From: Silene conica
Taxonomy: Eukaryota > Streptophyta > Magnoliopsida > Caryophyllales > Caryophyllaceae
Length of the DNA: 64,000 nucleotides
Reading direction: 5' to 3'
Assembly (NCBI GenBank): GCA_029255685.2
Contig: CM055319.2
Span: forward strand, 29,483,568-29,547,567
Each line of letters starts with the position of its first letter. The stretch's first letter is position 1. Below are positions 55,953-64,000 of this stretch, piece by piece. Below the pieces are notes generated by a model that ran no database searches, was not told the origin of the DNA, and was given only the letters and a program-made list of their open reading frames with translations. The position numbers and the translations under genes are program-made.

Positions 55953-56899
55953 ATGACCATCGCCCCTTTCCCACAACTCGAGCATGAACCTTTGTATATC
56001 TATTGTGATAGATTAATCACTTTCCTTTCTCAATTTGACTATCCTATTAGTATTGGGGAGGTTTATCGTAACTTATATGATGGAGTTACTGGTAAGACCT
56101 TGATCGAGATTGAGAGAAATTGCGGATGGGAACCTGTGAGAAGCAATGGGAGCTTCTCAAACACCTAATCCGAACCGGTGGAGATACGGAGGGGTATGAG
56201 GGCATTGATATTAGTAACCCGGATATTCCTGTTGAGTGTGATCCTATCACACCCATTACTGAAGAGTCGCTCATTCTTAAGGATGAGTATGATAGGTTAC
56301 TTGATTCCCTTTCCCTCCCCGTTGAAGATACTGACTCGGATTTAGATACAGATGATGAGTTAGAAATTTACCCCTTGACTGACCAACCTATTTCTGTAGG
56401 TGTTAGTGATGAACATGTTCCTAACATTTCTGATGTTTTTAATAATATTAGTGAATGTTCTATACAAGGATCCTTTACAAAGGATCCTTCGGAGGCTTTG
56501 ATGTGTTTTGAGGCATGTGCGGGTGAATCCCTTGCTCAGGAAGCTGATTTGGATGCTCCAGAAATTGCCACTCTAGTGGCAGAGTCTATAGGCGGTAGAA
56601 AGAGAGATGTTTTCGATCGAGTAGTACCACTTACTCGATTAAATGATGTAGAGAACGAGATCACTCGAATAAGTGATCATTTGGCTGAAGAAAAGAGCCC
56701 TGAGAAGAAGAAACCCAAGAAGGTGTCGGCCCACGACTTGGGAGTCGACAACTCCGGGAGATGGATGGCTAGAGCTATGGATGATGACCCACCCATCTAC
56801 ATGGTGGAGAGAAACTCATCTACCCAAATCACCATAGCTGAAGGAGCAGCCTGTAGTCAGAGCCCTTGGTCAAAGAAACGCCGAATCCTTCGCGGATGA
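55953..56899 (+). pseudogene. AT-C gag-like ORF with an unusual acidic C-terminal part
   Basis: Starts MTIAPFPQLEHEPLYIYC at 55953. The first part (DRLITFLSQFDYPISIGEVYRNLYDGV..IEIERNCGW) resembles the C-terminal half of Athila Gag. A 1-nt shift near 56120-56150 moves to the next frame, which continues EKQWELLKHL and then about 240 codons rich in Asp/Glu/Ser (EDTDSDLDTDDELE), ending KKRRILRG. The long part matches no family I recognise. Protease, RT and integrase are absent. It may supply Gag in a non-autonomous partner of AT-A; that is inference. Confidence 0.6.
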
Positions 56900-57119
56900 C
56901 TTCTTCTTTTTGCTCGTTTCTGTTTTTTCTTAAGACATTTTTTTTTTGTTTTGCTAAGACTTTCCAGCTTGCTTTCTTTAAGTTTTTAGGACAACTTTTC
57001 CGTTGTGTTTGCGTCGGACTTTTTGGACTTGTTTCTGGGATCTCGCCCACTCGTTAGGCGCGTTTTTGATGATTTTTTTCAGGATTGACGAAAGAAGGAA
57101 GACCGTTGTGCAGCAGAGG

Positions 57120-57224
57120 GGTCGATCGACCAGAAATACGGGTCGGTCGACCTAGTCCCTGACGTTCTGGAATTCCTGCAGTCCGCAGAAAGGTCGGTCG
57201 ACCCAAAATATAGGTCGGTCGACC
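57120..57224 (+). repeat. 12-9-12 motif block (two doublets), AT-C internal
   Basis: Pairs at 57120/57141 and 57192/57213, all 21 bp; spacers agaaatacg and caaaatata. Confidence 0.95.
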
Positions 57225-57438
57225 TACCCGTCCATCACAGCCTGTTCGCTTCTTCCTCGGAATTCGTGCACCATCTCGGGTACTTGAGTGACACTGCTAG
57301 CCACCAAAACCTCCCAGCTTACGCTGGTTTGGGGAGGTTTTTCTCATGCGCTTAACAATCCAGTGAGTTCTTTCCAATTTTTCCTTGGTTTTATTTTCCT
57401 TGCATCTTTCCTTTTCTGAAACCTTTACTTAGGCTAAT

Positions 57439-57475
57439 GCACAATGGGGACATTGTGCGGATTGGTTTTGGGAAT
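57439..57475 (+). repeat. AT-C internal hairpin plus G-rich tract
   Basis: Perfect 8-bp stem GCACAATG / CATTGTGC with a GGGA loop, then ggattggttttgggaatgg. Same stem as AT-A. Confidence 0.7.
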
Positions 57476-57561
57476 GGTTTCGCGTCACATGCATTGTCCC
57501 ATTGCATTTTTTGTCACACGTTTATTGCATTTCTGTCTTGCATTGTTCTTTTCTTTCTTTT

Positions 57562-57578
57562 CCCCGGCAACGGCGCCA
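57562..57578 (-). promoter_or_regulatory. Second AT-C primer-binding site (tRNA-Asp), inverted
   Basis: The plus strand reads ccccggcaacggcgcca, an exact tRNA-Asp 3' end, next to a minus-strand LTR. Faces the PBS at 55879. Confidence 0.9.
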
Positions 57579-57583
57579 AAATT

Positions 57584-58369
57584 TGACACCCGTCGTTGAG
57601 GGGGTGCCAAAGATAAGATTTATAAAACCTCAGCTTAAACTAGATAGGATAAGTCAAGGGTCGAACCACAAGGAGACAAGGTTAATTATGTTTGCGAATT
57701 TAAAGTCTATTACAAGTAACCAAAAAAGGGGGGGTTTGATTTATGATTGGGACTAACAACTAATAGCAAAATAAACAAGGGAATTAAAACAAGGTAAAAA
57801 GGAGATTAGGAACTTCGGTTCCCCATGGCTAAAACAAGTCAATGAAGGGTAAAATAACCAAACAACACAATCCCAAGGAACAAAGAATAAACCTTTAGGT
57901 CAATATTCTACCCAATCCTTACGGTCTTAGGGTTCCTAGAAAAGCACTAAACTTTCGTTCATAGGGCAATCCCAAAGTTGTTGTTAAACTAATCCTAACA
58001 ATCTTTCAATCTAAAAGAATTAGTTCACCAACAACAATGGGGGATTGGTAATTTAATCATAAAACTATCAAAATCAAGTCTTTACCATGGTTCCCCTAAT
58101 TCCTAATCACAAGAATTAGCTATGCATAATCTTAATCATAAAATTAACAATAACAAGAATTAAGAACATCAAAGGAATTAACATAATTAAAGATGATAAT
58201 AAAGAGGGAAGCATGGATTGAGAAACAACAATAAGATGAATAACAAGATTAATTGAAAAGGAAAGATTGAATTGTAGCAAACTTACAACTTAATTGGAAA
58301 TCTAAGAACAAAGATGAAAACTTGGTAAATCTTCTCTCTAACTATGGAGTTTTTATTATCAAGCAGCCA
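57584..58369 (-). repeat. AT-C right LTR segment (minus strand, AT-A type)
   Basis: Parallel to the PBS-side of AT-A LTR (43813 on) for about 786 bp, roughly 90% similar by eye, then ends ..aagcagcca before the TSD. It lacks the other half of the LTR, including the motif block. Confidence 0.88.
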
Positions 58370-58374
58370 GTAAT

Positions 58375-59641
58375 GATTCCATACATTCAAACCCCAATCC
58401 TGAATGACGCAAAACCGTAGAAACACAAACAAACAAACAACCCAAACCCACGCAACAGCCTCCTACCGACACCCTGTCAACCACCGCAATCAACACCCAA
58501 CGAAGCCCGCGGCCTCCTCACTGGCACCACCAGGCTCGCCCCTGAGCGGTGGTGATCCCAGGGAGGAGGTCAGTAGCCCTCGTCAGCCTCCCACGACACC
58601 TGAACAGGCGGACAAAACCAGAGACACCACCACAACCCAGATTCATGTTTTCTGGAACCAAAACGAACCCTGCTGTACCACCACCCAAAGCCACCACGAA
58701 GCACTGTGACAGCCACCATTACGCACCCCACGCTACCCACCAACAAATTACCCAAACACCCATCTTAAAAGTCAATCACCCTTTAGTCGAAGGCCCACAC
58801 AGAAGTCCCTGCCCACTGTCACTCTGACCACGACACCCAGATCAGAATTGGTCTTCCCAAACGAACCCTGTCTTCTTCCTTACGACCCACCAAGAACCAC
58901 CACCAGACGAACCCTTGACTACCACCCCTCAACAGCCTCTAACGACATACAAAAATTATATGTAGACAATAAAACTAAACACGACACAAACAACCTCATA
59001 AGAAAGGAAATATAAGATCTGCTATAACATGACTCTGGTAGGGGGTGTAAACCACCATGATACGACGGTCAACAAGGCCAACGATGACCCAACTCTGACC
59101 CAAAAGCGATTATTGCACTTCATAGATTAAAACTCAGTAAAGATCAGATCACATAAGCATAATTATACACATGAATTAACGAACTAAAGTTGAGCAGAAG
59201 CTGAAAAACGAGACAGAGGAAGTTGTGTACCCTTTTTCAGACGTAAAAAGAGCCACCAACGGCCACCCTAAACCACCGTGTGATCCCTTCTCCTTGTACC
59301 CTGAAGTGTCGGCTGAGTGATTGTGTGAAGGTGCTAAGCGTTGTAGATCTAGGGTTAGGGTTTTAGGGTATAAACATATATAGAGGCTGATAGAATTTGT
59401 TGCTCTTCTTCAGCGTGTATGGTGTGTCGAGTTGGGCTTTACAGCCTTGGGCACGCATCCCAAGGCCCGTATAACATTAACCCATATATCGATAACTAAA
59501 TACCCGTTCCCGACACTTACTTATAACATATAAAATATAAACATTAACTCGATTAATCAAATAAACGATCGATTACTAGCGAAACGTCAAAGTAGTAAAT
59601 AAATAAATAAAATAAAACGTCATAAAACACGGGGTATTACA
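58375..59641 (-). repeat. TK-B 5' LTR, outer part
   Basis: Parallel to 31323-32603. Its outer end (tattaca) is followed by the TSD atgag at 59642-59646. Confidence 0.93.
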
Positions 59642-59646
59642 ATGAG

Positions 59647-60070
59647 TCTAGGGCCCCCTCACACCGAACCATAGGCCCTCTCAGTTCTACCCGCCCAGAG
59701 TGAATATACGAGAGAAAAAGGGTAGATTAGGAGATGATGGAACTGATGGTATACTGTGATAAGAATGTTATAAGAACTCTTAGTATATACGATCGTTTGG
59801 AAAATCCAGTAAGGGATGAGCATGGAAAGAATTTTATTTGTATAAATACAAAAGGTGTATATTTACTATGGATGCATGAGGTGGTTTGATTTATATCAGT
59901 AATTGTATCATGTCTAGCGATATGCGGTTATGTGATTCCCGAGCCATGTTATAGAAAAGTACTACTCTATATGATAATTGTTTATTGACTTTGATGCTTA
60001 GAGAACAAAGACCTAACCCAAATGGGTGCCCACGGGAGTCGGGACTCATTTCTTTCTTTTGTATTATAGT
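59647..60070 (+). other. TK-D leader, right part
   Basis: Resumes 'tctagggccccctcac', matching the TK-B leader. No ORF until the gag ATG at 60071. Confidence 0.75.
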
Positions 60071-61585
60071 ATGCCTCCGCGAAGAAACAATGTCGCTAAC
60101 ATCACGCAAGAAGAATTGGACCGTTTGATAGCTGAGAATGAGGCCCTAAAGGCCAAACCTATGGACTCCGCAAAGATGAGCACGATTATCGCGAGGCATC
60201 ACCCTACCCAATTCACCGGGGAGGGGGAACCTCATTTTCTAGGAGCCTGGTGCCGGGAATTCAATAACTTGTTCGAGTTGGTGGATTGCCCTGAAGAGTT
60301 GAGGGTTGACCAAGCAGCCCACTATCTGAGGGGTATGGCCGGAGATTGGTGGACGGGGAACAAGGGAGAGATCCGAGAGGCAGATAGAGAGGATGGGACC
60401 GAGTTTGTTGCCTGGGTCGCATTCAAGAGGATCTTATATGAAGTGTTTCTACCAGAATTCCAGAAAAGCAACCTAAGAGAGGAGTTTGATACCTTCAGGA
60501 TGACGGAAGACATGACAGTAGAGGCCTATTACAGAAAATTTATCCAGTTGGTGAGCTATGTGAGGGACATGGGGTTTGATGATGCTATGCTGGCAATGAA
60601 GTTTGAGAGGGGTTTGTCAATTGCTATCAAGAAGAGACTGATTGCGGCTCCGCCCACCACAGTCCGGGACATCTATTTACGGGCTGGGGCAGCGGAGAGG
60701 CTCTCAGATATGATTAAGGAAGACAAGAAGTCAAAATCAGAAAAGAGGAAGGCTGAGGTAGTAACTGAAAGTTCTGGGTCGAAAAAGCAGAGCACCAACA
60801 AGTACAGTGGTTATTTCAGCAGCAATGCCTCTAGAGGAGTGATGAACCAGAGTGGGGGTAATCACATGAGTAGGATTTCTAGCAGTGGTGCAACTGGAAT
60901 AGTTTGTTTTGGCTGTGGAAAGAGGGGTCACAAGTAGGCGGTGTGTCGCTCATCTGGAGGGAATCAGTCCAGGGGTTATCGTACGCCTACATCCGGATAT
61001 CAGGGATCTCGCACCCAGTCTTATGGTAGCAGTGGCTATCGCACACCCATGACCAACTATGGTGGGGTTGCGAAGTCTGGAGGGAGCAGCAATTATCAAA
61101 GGAGCTATAACAACTATCAGAACCGCTCGTACCAGAACCAATACAATGGGGGTGGAAGCAATCAGAAGACGGGAGCAGAAGGGAACCAGCAGGCTGGGAC
61201 ATCTGGTGCCAGCCAGAGTGGAGTCAAATCCAGTGGCAAGCTTTTTGCCATGGGAAAACAGGCAGCCAAGGATGATGCTCATGTAGTAACCGGTACTTTT
61301 CTTGTGAACTCTAAACCTACTTTCGTACTTTTCGATTCCTGTGCCACCCATTCTTTTATGTCTAGAGATCATGTTAATGCCTTGGGACTTGAGAGATTCG
61401 ACTGGGTCGCGGAATCAGTGACCATACCTTCAGGACAGTCGATAGCTTGTAATAGGTTTTATGGGAGTGTACCCATCAAAATCGGGGAAACAATTTTCTA
61501 TTGTGACCTCATAGAATTTCCGCTGGGGGGTTTTGAGGTGATCCTAGGGATGGATTCGACTGTCATCAAAAGAAAATTTCCTTAA
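60071..61585 (+). pseudogene. TK-D gag and protease (broken)
   Basis: Gag starts MPPRRNNVANITQEELD (ATG 60071) and has the capsid-like region LGAWCREFNNLFELVDCPE, AAHYLRGMAGDWW, LREEFDTFRMTEDMTVEAYYRKF, KFERGLSIAIKKRL. The CCHC zinc knuckle (CFGCGKRGHK..VC, 60905-60946) is cut by TAG at 60935-60937. The same frame then gives a Ser/Tyr/Gly/Asn-rich tail and protease. The catalytic loop reads FDSCATHSF, where TK-B has DSGAS: a Gly to Cys change in the active site. Near 61555 about 20-25 bp are missing after VILGMD, shifting the frame to a stop at 61583-61585. Confidence 0.92.
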
Positions 61586-62202
61586 GGGGACCTAAGGGAG
61601 TGAGGGTGTCCTACAAGGGATACCGAGTCAAACCAAAAATCAAATTCATTTCTGTCAATACCCTTAAGTCTAGCTCGAGGAAAGGAGAGAGTCTGATTTT
61701 GTGCCAAATGTGGAATTGTGAGGCTGAGACCCCCAAGACTAACGAGATACCTGTGGTACGGGAGTTTGAGGGAGTATTCAGAGATGACGTTCTTGGATTA
61801 CCGCCAAGGAGGGAAGTGGAATTTTCCATTGACCTAAAACCAGGGGCGGGACCAATATCTAAATCACCGTACCGAATGGGACCGAAGGAGATGGAGGAAT
61901 TGAAAAAGCAGTTGGATGAACTAGCTGAGAAAGGGTTCATTCAACCCATTGTGTCGCCCTGGGGAGCACCCGTTTTGTTCGTAAAGAAGAAAGATGGGAG
62001 TTTAAGGCTTTGTGTTGACTACCGAGAGTTGAAGAATGTGACCATCAAGAACCGTTATCCTTTGCCAAGAATTGACGACCTGTTCGATCAGTTAAGCGGA
62101 GCTGGAGTTTTCTCTAAGATCGACTTGAGATCCGGGTATCACCAGTTGAGGATAAAGGATGAAGATATTCCAAGAATGCAGAAGAGCACGAGGATCATTT
62201 GA
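61586..62202 (+). pseudogene. TK-D RT, N-terminal part (truncated)
   Basis: Encodes the protease-RT linker ([13 protein letters not shown]), [52 protein letters not shown] and [21 protein letters not shown]. At about 62172 it jumps to sequence that in TK-X lies about 160 bp further on. The deletion removes MPFGLTNAP and the catalytic FIDD, and shifts frame. Confidence 0.92.
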
Positions 62203-64000
62203 GGAGAGTGCTTCAGACCTTGGAGGAGCATAAGCTCAATGCTAAATTGAGCAAGTGTGAGTTCTGGTTGGAGAAAGTCGCATTTCTGGGGCATGTAATT
62301 TCCAAGGAGGGGGTATCTGTCGATCCTAGTAAGATCGATGCCGTGACCAAGTGGCAAAGTCCGAAGAATGTGAGTGAGATTCGAAGTTTCCTGGGATTGG
62401 CAGGTTATTATCGGAGGTTTGTGAAGGACTTCTCAAAGATAGCAAAGTCGTTGACCTCGTTAATGAGAAAGGAGAAACGTTTCGTCTGGGATGAGAGTTG
62501 TGAGAAGGCATTCCTGACCCTTAAGGAACGTCTGACCACAGCTCCTATCCTTGCTTTGCCTGTCGGGAGTGATAATTTCGAAGTTTATACTGACGCCTCG
62601 AAGCATGGTTTGGGTTGTGTGCTAATGCAGAATGGGAGAGTGATAGCGTATGCTTCTCGCCAATTGAAGTCCTATGAAGAAAATTATTCGACTCATGATT
62701 TGGAATTGGGAGCAGTGGTTTTTGCACTGAAATTGTGGCGCCATTACCTTTATGGAGCCACTTTTAAGGTGTTTTCTGATCATAAGAGTCTGAAGTATAT
62801 CTACACCCAGAAGGAGTTGAACATGAGACAGAGGAGGTGGATAGAGTTGATTGGAGACTATGATATGCATATTGTCTACCATGAAGGCAAGGCGAATGTG
62901 GTAGCTGATGCCCTAAGTAGGAAGTCAGTTCATGCTTTGAGTTGTGCCAGATCGAGAGTGAGGTTGCATGGTGAACTAAGGGAGATGGGTATTTTCATGA
63001 TCCGGAAAGGGGATGCTCTTAGCGACGTGACAGTGGAGCCTGAGTTGTATGGGGAGATTCGGGAGTTGCAAAAGAGTGATGCGAGAATCCAGAAGTGGCG
63101 CGGAATGGTTGAGAGTGAGGTTGGAGAGGCTGCATCCAAGTTCAGTATTCATACCGACGGTAGTCTGAGGTTCAGTGGGCGATGGTGTGTTCCGGATATC
63201 GAGGAGCTAAAGAAGAAAATCCTGACTAAAGCTCATGCTACTCCTTATTCCGTTCACCCAGGGGGTGATAAGTTATATAAAGATCTTAAGAAGACATTCT
63301 GGTGGCCTAATATGAAGAAGGAAGTCGCAGAGTTTGTGTCCAGATGTTTGACATGTCAGAGAGTGAAAGGGGAGCATAAGAGACCACAAGGAAAAGCTCA
63401 ACCTTTAGATGTACCAGAGTGGAAGTGGGAGAACATTTCGATGGACTTTATCGTGGGGTTGCCTCGGACTCAGAGGGGCAACAACATGATTTGGGTGATT
63501 GTGGATAGTTTGACTAAGTCTGCTCACTTTATTCCGATGAAAGATACCTGGAGTAAAGCTGAGGTGGCTAAGTCATATGTGCAGAATGTGGTCAAATTGC
63601 ATGGCGTACCCAAGGACATTGTTTCTGATCGAGACTCGAGGTTCATATCTAGATTTTGGCAGGAGTTGCAGGCCGTTTTGGGTACCCAATTGAAGATGAG
63701 TACAGCTTTCCATCCAGCTACTGACGGTCAGACCGAGAGAACGATTCAGACCCTTGAAGACATGTTGAGAGCTTGCGTACTTGAGTTCGGAGGATCTTGG
63801 GAGGATCGACTCAGATTGATAGAGTTTTCGTATAACAACAGTTATCATGCCAGTATAGGGATGACCCCTTTTGAGGCTTTGTACGGGAGAAAGTGTCGGA
63901 GCCCTGTGTGTTGGGATGATCGAGCTGATGTTGTGCTTTAGGGCCAGATATGATCCATGAGATGGTGGAGAAGGTTCAGATTATTCGACAGAGTATGAGG
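62203..64000 (+). pseudogene. TK-D RT end, RNase H and integrase (runs off the window)
   Basis: Continues [44 protein letters not shown], RNase H ([24 protein letters not shown]), the integrase zinc region ([16 protein letters not shown]), core ([43 protein letters not shown]) and [15 protein letters not shown] small loss near 63936 (acatt to ctt by comparison with TK-X) shifts the frame and gives the stop at 63939-63941. The integrase C-terminus and chromodomain would start at the window edge. Confidence 0.92.

Larger units (their letters stand above)
56900..57561 (+). other. AT-C non-coding internal region
   Basis: No ORF. Two 12-9-12 doublets (57120-57224), a 'cttacgctggtttggggagg' stretch near 57321, and a hairpin with G-rich tract (57439-57475). 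Confidence 0.65.
52106..58369 (+). mobile_element. AT-C: Athila derivative with inverted, head-to-head LTRs
   Basis: TSD gtaat (52101-52105 and 58370-58374). The intact LTR at 31311-31330 shows the unfilled target, with one gtaat. Left LTR on the plus strand (52106-55873) is followed by a tRNA-Asp PBS, a gag-like ORF and non-coding DNA with motif arrays and a hairpin. Then comes a second tRNA-Asp PBS on the minus strand and the PBS-side part of an AT-A-type LTR, also on the minus strand (57584-58369). Both PBSs point inward. There is no pol. Confidence 0.88.
30089..59641 (-). mobile_element. TK-B: minus-strand Tekay/Del chromovirus with three nested insertions
   Basis: TSD atgag (30084-30088 and 59642-59646). 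3' LTR 30089-32603. 5' LTR 50819-52105 + 58375-59641. The internal region is split by AT-A in the chromodomain and by a TRIM in pol; the 5' LTR is split by AT-C. With insertions removed the element is about 10.7 kb with a complete gag-to-chromodomain order, but several stops and frameshifts make it non-functional. Confidence 0.95.
10172..64000 (+). mobile_element. TK-D: outer Tekay/Del-type chromovirus (Ty3/gypsy), right end outside window
   Basis: 5' LTR = 10172-10408 + 20890-22000 + 29195-29966 (about 2.12 kb once the CACTA and TK-X insertions are removed). It is followed by a tRNA-iMet PBS (29970-29981) and a leader split by TK-B (29982-30088, resuming at 59647). Gag-pol runs from 60071 to the window edge. 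The continuity of LTR and leader across each insertion was read by comparison with TK-X and TK-B. Clade assignment rests on the chromodomain of sister copies TK-B and TK-X, the long LTRs and the iMet PBS. Confidence 0.85.

Overview
The window is nuclear DNA of a flowering plant, probably a eudicot; I cannot name the species. I see no cellular gene, rRNA or tRNA gene. Almost all of it is transposable elements inserted into one another, and most junctions can be read to the base because target-site duplications (TSDs) survive. The evidence for a plant is plant-only element families (Athila and Tekay/Del-type Ty3/gypsy, Ty1/copia, CACTA, Mutator-like), primer-binding sites matching plant tRNA-iMet and tRNA-Asp, and introns of plant type.

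Layout. (1) 1-4641: 3' part of a decayed Athila element (AT1), inserted in a Ty1/copia element whose integrase/RT/RNase H remnants run 4642-9622. The copia is also split by a non-coding LTR element (NA1, 5018-7974, TSD taaag). (2) 9623-10171: fragment of another LTR element. (3) 10172 to beyond 64000: a plus-strand Tekay-type chromovirus (TK-D). Its 5' LTR is split by a complete CACTA transposon (10409-20886, TSD att) and by a rearranged Tekay/TRIM chimera (TK-X, 22001-29189, TSD gaaac). Its leader is split by a minus-strand Tekay (TK-B, 30089-59641, TSD atgag). (4) TK-B was itself hit by a young Athila (AT-A, 32816-45115, TSD acttc), a TRIM (46387-46927, TSD cacac), and an Athila derivative with inverted LTRs (AT-C, 52106-58369, TSD gtaat). 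AT-C carries a foldback Mutator-like element in its LTR (52991-54931, 9-bp TSD). The deepest chain is copia > LTR fragment > TK-D > TK-B > AT-C > MULE. TK-D gag-pol resumes at 59647 and runs off the right edge.

What works with what. The CACTA carries both expected genes: a TNP2-like transposase (one 1-nt frameshift) and an eight-exon second gene that splices into an open 622-codon frame. AT-A has LTRs that differ at only two positions by eye, but two nonsense codons in gag-pol; an env-position (Athila ORF-1 type) ORF follows pol. TK-B, TK-D and TK-X are defective.

The most unusual signal is a short DNA module: a near-palindromic 12-mer (GGTCGGTCGACC or its complement) repeated at exactly 21 bp with a variable 9-bp spacer. 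I find 22 such arrays (45 motif copies), often as two doublets 40-110 bp apart. They sit in Athila LTRs upstream of the TATA region, in Athila gag (in frame) and 3' non-coding DNA, and in the unrelated NA1 element, and in no Tekay, CACTA or MULE sequence. Also notable are two inverted-LTR elements that each integrated as one unit with a clean TSD, and an RGGR-loop hairpin that precedes G-rich polypurine tracts in the Athila elements.
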